Source of the DNA: JBDKTK01 sp039680225
Lineage (GTDB): Bacteria > Desulfobacterota > Syntrophia > Syntrophales > UBA4778
DNA length: 11,790 bases
Reading direction: 5' to 3'
NCBI GenBank assembly: GCA_039680225.1
Contig: JBDKTK010000263.1
Location: 1 to 11,790, forward strand
A model generated the notes under the pieces. That model made no database searches and was not told the DNA's origin. It saw only the letters and a program-made list of their open reading frames with translations. The position numbers were made by a program, and so were the translations under genes. Shown piece by piece: positions 1 through 5,954 of the stretch; position 1 is the stretch's first letter; each line of letters begins with the position of its first letter.

Positions 1-1
1 G

Positions 2-523
2 GGGCACCAGCAGCATGTGGGGGTACTCTCCCGCGAAATTGCGCGGAGGATGGGGCTGCAAAAAGGCGAGGTGGAAGGGATATACCTGGCCGGCATGATC
101 CACGACCTGGGAAATATTTCCGTCCCCACCGAGTTCCTGGCCAAGCCCGGCAAGCTTACCGAATTCGAATATTCGCTGATAAAGACGCATGCCGAGGCAG
201 GCTACAGGATCCTCAAGGATATCGAGTTCCCCTGGCCGGTGGCCGAAATAATCCACCAGCACCACGAGCGCCTCGACGGGTCGGGTTACCCCCGGGGCAT
301 GAAAGGCGATAAAATCCTGAGGGAGACAAAAATCATCTCCGTTGCCGACGTGATGGAGGCGATGACCTTCCACCGGCCCTACCGGCCGGGATTCGGGCTG
401 AAACTCGCGATGGATGAGATCAGGCGGAACAGGGACAGGCTTTATGAAGGCGACGTCGTGGACACGTGCCTCGCGATTTTTGACAAGGGCGAATTTGTCT
501 GGGATGAGGTGTTGAAGAGCTAG
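2..523 (+). CDS. HD-GYP domain cyclic-di-GMP phosphodiesterase, 3' part (5' end outside window)
   Basis: The frame is open from the first bases of the window, so the gene starts upstream; the GTG at 17 is internal. The visible part is most of an HD-GYP domain. In order it shows the first histidine (GHQQHV, nt 2-19), the HD pair in MIHDLGNISVP (nt 101-106), the KPGKLT segment, a histidine in LIKTHAEAG, the HH pair followed by LDGSGYP (the GYP signature, nt 260-292), and the ADVMEAM aspartate (nt 347-349). All metal-ligand positions of the family that should lie here are present. Family members hydrolyse cyclic-di-GMP to pGpG and/or GMP in the cytoplasm, usually behind an N-terminal sensory or receiver domain, which cannot be seen here. 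It ends with TAG and converges on the next gene with a 56-bp gap and no evident terminator. The family call is secure; the sensed signal is unknown. Confidence 0.93.
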   Translation, partial: GHQQHVGVLSREIARRMGLQKGEVEGIYLAGMIHDLGNISVPTEFLAKPGKLTEFEYSLIKTHAEAGYRILKDIEFPWPVAEIIHQHHERLDGSGYPRGMKGDKILRETKIISVADVMEAMTFHRPYRPGFGLKLAMDEIRRNRDRLYEGDVVDTCLAIFDKGEFVWDEVLKS

Positions 524-579
524 TGGTTCTCTTTTGTGATTTATTTTGAACTGGATGAGCGGACGCGCGGCGGGGCGCT

Positions 580-1254
580 TCAGATCGCGAGCAGGTGGCC
601 GTTTTGCTTCAGCCATTTCCGGTTTGACCGATAGTCCGGCAGGATTGTCTCCACGGTTGCCCAGAAAAGCTTTGAATGGTTGGGATGCAGTACATGCGCC
701 ATTTCATGGACGACGAGGTAGTCGACCACCTCAGGCGGGGCCATTATGAGTTTCCAGCTGAAATTCAGGGTCCCTCCCGGCCCGCAGGAGCCCCATCTTT
801 TTTCCGCGTTGCTGATGCTGACGGATTTCGGCGCATACCCGAATATATTCGAGAAATACCGGCACCTTTCCCTGATCAGCTTCAGGGCTTCCTTTTTATA
901 CCAGGTCTTCATAAACCGTGCCGCATAAGGCAGGACCTGTTTCGGGATTTGAAATTTTTCATCCCGTAACTGGACATATATGCCCGCTGAATCTGTAACC
1001 TGAATTTTATAATGCCGGCCCAGGTACAACAGAGTTTCCCCGTTGCGGAACTGCCGCGGAGGCGGGGCGGCCCGGCTTCCCGCCTCGCTCATTTTCCGGA
1101 TGATCCATTCCCGTTTCCTATCGATCAGGTCGTCGATGAAACCCCGGGGCGTCCGCAAGGGCGCGCGCACCACGAGCCGCGCGTCTTCGGTCACGATCAG
1201 TTCGACGGTCCTGCGCCTTGTCCGGACCAATTTTGAAATTCTTATGTCTGCCAT
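580..1254 (-). CDS. YgjP-family (DUF45) metal-dependent hydrolase / SprT-like metallopeptidase
   Basis: The protein has 224 residues, close to the usual family size of about 230-240. The zinc-site signature is clear: VVHEMAHVLHPNHSKLFW around residues 181-198 holds HExxH (H183, E184, H187) and the third histidine H193. Upstream is the family's RWGSC segment (153-157), and the N-terminal half resembles the beta-rich YgjP region (LGRHYKIQV near 78-86). This is the YgjP/DUF45 group, predicted zinc peptidases related to the WSS1/SprT clan. A substrate is not established, and in some bacteria the gene sits with restriction systems, which is not the case here. The ATG at 1254 has only a weak ribosome-binding site, but the conserved N-terminus fits. 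The gene is divergent from the exonuclease gene, with about 70 bp between start codons, and convergent with the HD-GYP gene. Confidence 0.9.
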   Translation of the reverse strand: MADIRISKLVRTRRRTVELIVTEDARLVVRAPLRTPRGFIDDLIDRKREWIIRKMSEAGSRAAPPPRQFRNGETLLYLGRHYKIQVTDSAGIYVQLRDEKFQIPKQVLPYAARFMKTWYKKEALKLIRERCRYFSNIFGYAPKSVSISNAEKRWGSCGPGGTLNFSWKLIMAPPEVVDYLVVHEMAHVLHPNHSKLFWATVETILPDYRSNRKWLKQNGHLLAI

Positions 1255-1323
1255 TCCGGCCCGGAGCTATCTCACACAAGTATAAAAAATTCAATAAATG
1301 TGTTAGACAATGGGGAGTTACGG

Positions 1324-1956
1324 ATGGAAAGGGCAATGCAAATGAAACCTGGAAACGCCGGATTCTATATCTGGTTTGACACGGAATATTCGACGCTGGA
1401 CCTGGAGAAGGCGCATCTGCTGCAGGTCGCCGCGCTGATAACTGATTTTGACCTGCGCAGGGTTGTGCCGCGCGAGCAGGATATCTCGGTCGCGATCCGG
1501 TTGTCCCCGGGCGACGAAGTCAGCCCCTGGGTCAGGGAGAACCTGCCGGGCCTCATTAAAAAATGCCTTTCGGCCAATGCCGTGGACATTTCAACAGCCG
1601 ACGACATGCTGAGCGCTTATATCGATTCGGCCGTGGGGGACCCCGCCGATATGGAGAATGAGAGGCCTGTTCTGGCCGGCAACAGCGTCCATGCGGACTG
1701 GCGGCTCGCAGGGCGCTTCCTGCCCCGGTTCATGGGACGGCTCAATTACCGCCACCTCGACGTCACCTCGTTCAAGCTGGAATGGAACCGCCTGAATCCC
1801 GGCAATGATATCGGCAAGGACAGGAAAAAATTCATCAGGCGGTATTTCCCCGAAGCGTTTCTCCCGAAATCGGGAAGCCACCACGACGCCTATTTCGATG
1901 TGCAGGCTTCAATTGCCGAGCTGGCGTATTATCGCAGCCACCTCTTTTCAAAGTAA
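1324..1956 (+). CDS. orn: Oligoribonuclease-like DEDDh 3'-5' exonuclease
   Basis: The protein has 210 residues from ATG 1324. All five DEDDh catalytic positions can be placed: D19 and E21 (IWFDTEYSTLD), D125 (GNSVHADWRL), and H187 with D192 (HDAYFDVQASIAEL). The order and the surrounding words (GNS, RHLDVTSFK, SIAEL.YYR) match oligoribonuclease rather than DNA polymerase epsilon-type exonucleases. Orn degrades 2-5 nt RNAs and is the main pGpG-degrading enzyme in several bacteria. At 210 aa it is somewhat longer than typical Orn (about 180), with a loose insertion around residues 45-115, so it is a divergent member. Start choice: a GTG at 1300 extends the frame by eight codons, but GGGGAG at 1312-1317 sits 6 nt before ATG 1324, which I prefer. 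The nearby HD-GYP gene makes a link to cyclic-di-GMP turnover plausible but unproven. Confidence 0.82.
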   Translation: MERAMQMKPGNAGFYIWFDTEYSTLDLEKAHLLQVAALITDFDLRRVVPREQDISVAIRLSPGDEVSPWVRENLPGLIKKCLSANAVDISTADDMLSAYIDSAVGDPADMENERPVLAGNSVHADWRLAGRFLPRFMGRLNYRHLDVTSFKLEWNRLNPGNDIGKDRKKFIRRYFPEAFLPKSGSHHDAYFDVQASIAELAYYRSHLFSK

Positions 1957-1967
1957 TCATCCCAATA

Positions 1968-1992
1968 CAGGGCGGCCGGCCGGTCGCCCCTG
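1968..1992. repeat. GC-rich imperfect palindrome downstream of the exonuclease gene
   Basis: The arms CAGGGCGGCCGG and CCGGTCGCCCCTG pair almost completely, with one bulged G and one mismatch, starting 11 nt after the exonuclease stop codon. There is no T-run, so it is not a classic intrinsic terminator. It shares the AGGG(G)CGG...CCGCCCCT theme with hairpins at 3634-3662, 3685-3707 and 7247-7271, which suggests a dispersed palindromic element or an mRNA 3'-end stabiliser. Confidence 0.6.
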
Positions 1993-2062
1993 CGTCTTCC
2001 AAGCAAAGCGATTTATTCCGTTCTCTAAGACAAATTTCAGGACTTTCTCAGGTTTTTACCTA

Positions 2063-2091
2063 TTGACGTAAAGCGGCGGGGAATAAACAAT
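2063..2091 (+). promoter_or_regulatory. Candidate sigma70-type promoter of the Tat flavoprotein gene
   Basis: TTGACG (2063-2068) lies 17 nt upstream of AACAAT (2086-2091). The -35 matches consensus at five of six positions and the -10 at four of six. Transcription would start near 2098, leaving a short leader with the strong ribosome-binding site AAGGAGG (2111-2117), 6 nt before ATG 2124. This was read by eye. Confidence 0.4.
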
Positions 2092-2123
2092 AATCAACTG
2101 AAAATTTTTAAAGGAGGCCGGAT

Positions 2124-3614
2124 ATGGGCAGCAAAAAGGGAAAGGAGTTTACCAGGCGTGATTTTGTCAAGGTGTCGGTTCTGGGAGTCGGGGCTGCCGC
2201 GCTGTTTTCGGGTTTGGACCCGGCGACCGTAATGGCCAAGGTCCCGAAAAAATGGGACATGGAGACGGATATCCTGGCGGTTGGCGCCGGGGGTGCCGGG
2301 CTGGCGGCCGCAGCCGCTGCCGCGCCGGCGGGCAGGAAGGTCCTGGTCCTTGAGAAAATGCCCGTGATGGGGGGCAGCAGCCTGATCTGCGGGGGCGCGC
2401 TGGCCTTTGCGGGAACGGACATGCAGCAGAAGGAAGGCATCAAGGACTCGAACGAGCTGTTTTACAAGGACATGATGAAGGTCGGGGAAAACGCGAACGT
2501 CCCGGCGCTGGTTAAATCCTATGTCGATCACCAGCTCGAAACATACGAGTGGCTGAAGAAACTGGGCGTGAAATTCATGAAGGTCGGCATCGCCAGCGGC
2601 ATGAGCGTGCCCCGCGGCCATTACGTAACGCCTGCGCAGGTCCTGAAGGTGCTGAGCGATACGGCAACGGCCAAGGGCGCCAGGATTGAGCTGAATACGG
2701 GGGCGGCAAGGCTGATCGCCGACGACAACGGCAATATCAGGGGCGTGCTTGCGCAAAGGAGAGGCAAGCAAGTCAATATCGGGGCGCGCCGGGGCGTCAT
2801 CCTCACGAGCGGCGGCTTCTCTCTCAACAAGAAGCTGCTCGCCAAATTTGTGCCGCCGATGGCCAAGGCCCAGGCGCTTGTCGGGCGGGGCAGCGACGGC
2901 GATGGGTTGAAAATGGCGTGGGCCTATGGCTCGGATATCGAGGACATGCCGTACATCAAGGCGACGTTCGGTTTCGCTCCCGACCCGGGGTCGATCAAGA
3001 ACGATTTTGCCCTCGTCTTTTACAAGGGGGCGATCATCGTCAATAAAGAAGGCAAGCGGTTTGTGAACGAATCCATTTCATACAAGCTGGTGGGCGACGC
3101 CTCATTGGTGCAGCCCGACGCGATGGGCTTCCAGATCTACGATTCAGCTATACGCACGGAAGCTTTGAAAGACCCTCTCAACGCGATCGAATCCCTGGAG
3201 AAAAACGGCAAGGTCTTCAGCGGCCAGACCCTGGCCGAAGTTGCCCGGAAGATCAAGGTCCCCGAGCAGGCGCTTGAGGAAACTGTTAAAACCTACAACG
3301 CCAATGTTGCAAAGGGCGCCGACCCGCAGTTCGGCAGGGCTGCGCTGGTGGCCAGTTTCGGAAAACCGGTGCCGATCGATAAGCCCCCGTTCTACGGCTT
3401 CCCGTCCACGGCAGTCATCCTCGGCACCTACGGCGGCATCCTCACGAACGAAAAGGCCCAGGTCGTCGACGTCTTCGGCAAGCCGATCCCGCGGCTTTAT
3501 GCTGCCGGCGAGATCGTGGGCGGCGTCCACGGCGCGGCATACATGACGGGCACTGCTTTCGGCAAGGCGCTCGTGTTCGGAAGAATGGCGGCAATGGAGC
3601 TGATGAAGAAATAG
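2124..3614 (+). CDS. Tat-exported FAD-dependent oxidoreductase of the fumarate reductase / 3-ketosteroid dehydrogenase fold
   Basis: The protein has 496 residues. Residues 9-38 form a twin-arginine signal (TRRDFVK, then a hydrophobic stretch, with cleavage plausible after VMA at 38), which predicts export across the inner membrane as a folded, FAD-loaded protein. The mature part opens with a dinucleotide-binding fold, ILAVGAGGAGLAAA (50-63), and VLVLEKMPVMGGSS (73-86). Later FAD_binding_2 segments are GSDGDGLKMA (256-265), GKRFVNE (310-316) and the C-terminal LYAAGEIVGGVHGAAYMTG (458-476). There is no CxxCH heme motif, so an electron partner must be separate. The residues that handle fumarate in flavocytochrome c appear replaced, so 'fumarate reductase' would be an over-call; an enone, steroid-like or other unsaturated acid substrate is possible. 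It has a very good ribosome-binding site and looks like a single-gene unit. Family confidence is high, substrate unknown. Confidence 0.88.
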   Translation: MGSKKGKEFTRRDFVKVSVLGVGAAALFSGLDPATVMAKVPKKWDMETDILAVGAGGAGLAAAAAAAPAGRKVLVLEKMPVMGGSSLICGGALAFAGTDMQQKEGIKDSNELFYKDMMKVGENANVPALVKSYVDHQLETYEWLKKLGVKFMKVGIASGMSVPRGHYVTPAQVLKVLSDTATAKGARIELNTGAARLIADDNGNIRGVLAQRRGKQVNIGARRGVILTSGGFSLNKKLLAKFVPPMAKAQALVGRGSDGDGLKMAWAYGSDIEDMPYIKATFGFAPDPGSIKNDFALVFYKGAIIVNKEGKRFVNESISYKLVGDASLVQPDAMGFQIYDSAIRTEALKDPLNAIESLEKNGKVFSGQTLAEVARKIKVPEQALEETVKTYNANVAKGADPQFGRAALVASFGKPVPIDKPPFYGFPSTAVILGTYGGILTNEKAQVVDVFGKPIPRLYAAGEIVGGVHGAAYMTGTAFGKALVFGRMAAMELMKK

Positions 3615-3633
3615 ATTTCGATTATCGATTATC

Positions 3634-3663
3634 AAAGGGGGCGGCGTAAAGCTGCCCCTTTCT
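3634..3663. terminator. Hairpin between convergent genes, probable bidirectional terminator
   Basis: AAAGGGGGCGGC, loop GTAAA, then GCTGCCCCTTT forms a stem with a short bulge, 20 nt after the flavoprotein stop codon. A short T-rich tail (CTTTCT) follows on the plus strand, and CCCCCTTT leads off on the minus strand. It could end both the flavoprotein gene and the opposing radical SAM gene. Confidence 0.55.
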
Positions 3664-3684
3664 GTGGCCGCTCAGGATTTTTGC

Positions 3685-3707
3685 AGGGGTGGATTTAAAC
3701 CGCCCCT
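3685..3707. repeat. GC-rich palindrome AGGGGTGG / CCGCCCCT
   Basis: AGGGGTGG and CCGCCCCT pair over 8 bp (one G.T) around the loop ATTTAAA. It lies between the converging flavoprotein and radical SAM genes. No T-run follows on either strand. Its core resembles the palindromes at 1968-1992 and 7247-7271. Confidence 0.5.
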
Positions 3708-3741
3708 CGGAATCAAAGAACGCATTCCCTGATAAGATTAT

Positions 3742-4080
3742 TCAGAATGTCCATTCGGGCCGGCCGGCCATCCAGAACCGGACCGTCTTGCGCAGCCAGT
3801 TTTCCAATCCGGACACCATGTAAAATCTCGGCAGGAGCAGGTCGTCATTGGGCGATATCAGGCCGTCCGCGACGGCCGCCTTTGCCAGGCCGGTATCCGG
3901 ATAGATGCGGATGCCGATGGTGACCTTCCCCGCGTCCATTTTCAGCCTGTCTGCAAAGGCGAGGCTTTCTTCGACCGTGTCCCTTGTTTCGCCCGGCCCG
4001 CCAAGCAGCAGGAAACCCATCCGCCGGACGCCTTCCGCTTTCAGCAGATCCGAAGTCTTGACGACATCCTGCGGGCGGAA
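3742..4080 (-). pseudogene. C-terminal part of the same radical SAM gene, downstream of the in-frame TAG
   Basis: Reading straight on in the same frame after the TAG gives FRPQDVVKTSDLLKAEGVRR, then MGFLLLGGPGETRDTVEES and the rest, ending in TGA at 3742-3744. This is the expected continuation of a radical SAM barrel: the alpha-helix after GSKEILLRM, then the FLLLGGPGET strand. Counting the TAG as one residue, the whole protein would be 427 aa, a normal size for the family. An internal ATG at 4020 could give a 92-aa peptide, but it lacks a useful ribosome-binding site. So this is one gene with a nonsense codon, a sequencing error or a read-through codon, not two genes. No other break is seen in this part. 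Confidence 0.75.
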
Positions 4081-5025
4081 CTATTTTTCCATTCTTAGCA
4101 GGATCTCCTTGCTGCCGCTTTCGAATCCGATGCCGGCCTCCACGCAACCGGCCCCTGCCAGCAGGCTCGCAAGTTCCCCGTCCATGCCCGAGGGGTACAG
4201 TATGCAGCGCCATTCCATCCTGAGACCGCTGGAAATGACGGCGCGGCAGATTTCCTTCGCATAGCCGGGGGGAAGATTGAAAGTATTGTCGACGAAATAG
4301 AACTTTTTGAACCCGGCTTCGATGTGGGCGGCAAGCGACCTGACCACGGTTTCCGGGCTTCTCATGCGGACAGTGCAGCCTTCGATATTTGGTGTGGAGC
4401 AATAACTGCACCTCATCGGGCAGCCGCGCCGCGTCTGGAACGGCATCCATACTTCATCTTTATTCGCAGCGCATTGGGAGGCAATCTCCGGATCGGAGAG
4501 GGGAAATTCGTCGAGGTCTTCTGCATACCGGACTTGAACCGCCGGCCTGCTGTCTTTTGTATACAAACCGGGTATCCCGGAACTATCAAGACCGCGGTGC
4601 AATCTGTCAAGAAGTGAAGCGAAAGCCTTCTCTCCCTCTCCCCTGATCCCCATATCGGCGCCCAGGTAATTGAGAGAGCTCTGCGGAAAAATGCTGAAGC
4701 CTGCGCCGCCAAGGACAACAGGTGCCCCGGAGCGGGCGCGGCATTCCTTTATGATATCTTTCACGGGGTCAAGGAAGAACACGGGGCCGGCCATGTCCTG
4801 GTTATCGATATTCCTCACCGAGACGCCGATGACATCCGGGCCGAAAGACCTGAGGGAATCCCGCACGCGCTCAAACGCCGATTCGTTGTCCGGCTCCGCC
4901 ATGAGGTCGATTAATTTGACGTCATGTCCGGCATTGCGCGCGGCTGCGGCAACACAGACAAGCCCGAGGGGAAGGGGCAGGATATTGATTTTCTCGGTAT
5001 TGGCGGAAATCAGCAGGACTTTCAT
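4081..5025 (-). CDS. B12-binding-domain radical SAM protein, part before an in-frame TAG
   Basis: From ATG 5025 this part has 314 residues. Residues 1 to about 140 form a Rossmann-like B12-binding domain (MKVLLISANTEK, VIGVSVRNID, VVLGGAGFSIFP, MGIRGEGEKAF) without an obvious DxHxxG cobalamin-ligand motif. The radical SAM core follows: RRGCPMRCSYCS gives CxxxCxxC with C202, C206 and C209, the ligands of the [4Fe-4S] cluster. FVDNTFN (244-250) and GIGFESGSKEIL (298-309) are typical later strands of the barrel. The frame then meets TAG at 4081-4083, right after RMEK, although homologous sequence continues in the same frame. Family members do varied chemistry, often in lipid or pigment pathways; the substrate here cannot be told. 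An ATG at 5061 would add 12 poorly conserved residues. Neither start has a strong ribosome-binding site. The gene stands alone. Confidence 0.85.
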   Translation of the reverse strand: MKVLLISANTEKINILPLPLGLVCVAAAARNAGHDVKLIDLMAEPDNESAFERVRDSLRSFGPDVIGVSVRNIDNQDMAGPVFFLDPVKDIIKECRARSGAPVVLGGAGFSIFPQSSLNYLGADMGIRGEGEKAFASLLDRLHRGLDSSGIPGLYTKDSRPAVQVRYAEDLDEFPLSDPEIASQCAANKDEVWMPFQTRRGCPMRCSYCSTPNIEGCTVRMRSPETVVRSLAAHIEAGFKKFYFVDNTFNLPPGYAKEICRAVISSGLRMEWRCILYPSGMDGELASLLAGAGCVEAGIGFESGSKEILLRMEK

Positions 5026-5121
5026 GATGTGGTTTGTAATCAGTAATAAACAACAAGTCAAGTTGTGCCGCCGTTATTTATTCGAAGTAAACACAATATT
5101 CATTCCCGGTTCCCGTCTCTC

Positions 5122-5198
5122 TGTCATGCTGAGCGCAGCGGAGCATATATTTTATTCGCAAAGATGGATTCTTCGTCGCATTGCTCCTCAGAATAACA
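5122..5198. repeat. Dispersed imperfect inverted repeat (TGTCATGCTGAGCG type)
   Basis: The left arm begins TGTCATGCTGAGCGCAGCGG (5122-5141) and continues to GAGCAT; the right arm (5167-5198) ends CTCCTCAGAATAACA. The reverse complement of the right arm starts TGTTATTCTGAGGAGC, so the outer ends match well and the middle is degenerate. From memory, the form TGTCATGCTGAGCGAAGCG...GCTCAGAATGACA is a common interspersed element in Desulfobacterota and Nitrospirota-type genomes. It lies in the 224-bp gap between the divergent radical SAM and cupin genes, where I see no gene. Confidence 0.65.
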
Positions 5199-5249
5199 AT
5201 TTTGTGCTACATTCCTCCCAGACGGGCATCAAACGGGAGGGGAAGATAA

Positions 5250-5729
5250 TTGAAAAAGACTCGATGCATTACAGGCAGGGAACTTGACGAATTATCGGGG
5301 CTCGCGCGGGCTTCCGCCCGGAGGCGGAAGAATTACAATTTTCATTACAGCGACTCCGATCCCAGCCACCGCCTCCTCAACGCCATGGAGCCGGACTCTT
5401 ACATCCAGCCGCACAGACACCTCGACCCCAACAAGGACGAAACGCTCCTTGTGGTCCGCGGCAGGATCGGGATGATCATCTTTGATGACGGCGGGAATAT
5501 CGAATACAGGGCCGTGCTTGAGCCCGGCGGGGACCCCGCGCTCGTCAATATCCCGTGCGGCGTTTTCCACACATGGGTTTCCCTTGAGCCGGGGAGCATA
5601 TTTTTCGAAACCAAGGCCGGTCCTTTCATCCCCCTTTCACGCGAGGAGAAGGCCCCCTGGGCCCCGGAGGAAAATGCCGAAACAGTCCCGGACTATCTCG
5701 GGAGCCTGCGAGATCTCTTCAAAGCATGA
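5250..5729 (+). CDS. WbuC-family cupin-fold metalloprotein
   Basis: The protein has 159 residues and a single cupin barrel. The WbuC-type pattern is RKNYNFHYS (26-34), RLLNAMEPDSYIQPHRH (41-57), then KDETLLVVRGRIGMIIFDD (62-80) and NIPCGVFHTW (100-109). The likely metal ligands are H55, H57, E64 and H107, a complete cupin set. WbuC was named from O-antigen clusters, but many members lie elsewhere and the reaction is not established. No glycosyltransferase or sugar-nucleotide gene is near, so no O-antigen role is inferred. The start is TTG at 5250, chosen because GGGAGGGG (5235-5242) is correctly placed before it and no in-frame ATG lies nearby. It appears to be a single-gene unit, followed by a repeat-rich gap. 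Confidence 0.87.
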   Translation: MKKTRCITGRELDELSGLARASARRRKNYNFHYSDSDPSHRLLNAMEPDSYIQPHRHLDPNKDETLLVVRGRIGMIIFDDGGNIEYRAVLEPGGDPALVNIPCGVFHTWVSLEPGSIFFETKAGPFIPLSREEKAPWAPEENAETVPDYLGSLRDLFKA

Positions 5730-5748
5730 CAGCGCTCAGCATTTGAAT

Positions 5749-5812
5749 TATCACCATCGCCTGCGAAAGCAGTGCCCGGGAAAGACTGGATTCACGCCTG
5801 CGAGGGAATTGG
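5749..5812. repeat. Degenerate dispersed repeat with GCCTGCGA cores
   Basis: CGCCTGCGA occurs at 5758-5766 and again at 5795-5803, separated by GGGAAAGACTGGATTCA. This resembles degenerate copies of the widespread CCCGCCTGCG...GGGAATGAC intergenic repeats. An inverted core (TTCGCAGGC) follows at 5859-5867 inside a separate hairpin. Translation of the minus strand gives FPRRRESS and CLRRGD, words I associate with such repeats rather than with a real protein. Confidence 0.55.
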
Positions 5813-5853
5813 TCTTTTTTAAATTCGATCAGAAAACGTTTGTCAGGCATGTC

Positions 5854-5892
5854 ACCCCTTCGCAGGCAGGGGTCCGGTTTTTTAAAACCCGG
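5854..5892. terminator. Two adjacent hairpins downstream of the cupin gene
   Basis: ACCCCT (5854-5859) pairs with AGGGGT (5868-5873) around TCGCAGGC. Directly after it, CCGGTTTT (5874-5881) can pair with AAAACCCGG (5884-5892). Together they could stop transcription from the cupin gene before the TetR promoter. The first hairpin carries a repeat core, so a repeat-derived terminator is possible. The evidence is structural only. Confidence 0.35.
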
Positions 5893-5917
5893 AGCCTTCG
5901 AGTCAAAAATTATTTTC

Positions 5918-5947
5918 TTGATATTAGAATACATATTCTAGTATAAG
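5918..5947 (+). promoter_or_regulatory. Promoter and palindromic operator of the TetR gene
   Basis: TTGATA (5918-5923) and TATAAG (5942-5947) form a -35/-10 pair with an 18-nt spacer; each matches consensus at five of six positions. The spacer contains a perfect 7-2-7 inverted repeat, TAGAATA-CA-TATTCTA (5925-5940). It extends to 5921-5944 with one mismatched pair. A repressor bound here would block RNA polymerase, as expected for TetR autoregulation. The predicted transcription start (about 5954) coincides with the ATG at 5955. Confidence 0.6.
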
Positions 5948-5954
5948 CATTCGC

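Noticed and set aside
1300..1323. GTG 1300 as the start of the exonuclease gene
   Set aside because: The Shine-Dalgarno sequence GGGGAG lies between it and ATG 1324, at the correct distance for the latter.
2094..2771. Minus-strand open frame of 225 codons opposite the Tat flavoprotein
   Set aside because: Antisense shadow; no motif, and it runs into the flavoprotein's ribosome-binding site.
3742..4020. Separate 92-codon gene from the internal ATG
   Set aside because: It is in the same frame as the radical SAM gene, and the preceding 20 codons after the TAG are also conserved-looking, so it is the tail of that gene and not an independent one.
4670..5287. Plus-strand open frame of 205 codons across the radical SAM start and the repeat region
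   Set aside because: Its first half is antisense to the radical SAM gene and its second half translates the intergenic repeat; no domain is recognisable.
5719..5934. Minus-strand open frame of 71 codons after the cupin gene
   Set aside because: Translation contains CLRRGD and PRRRESS, words produced by dispersed palindromic repeats rather than by a protein-coding gene.
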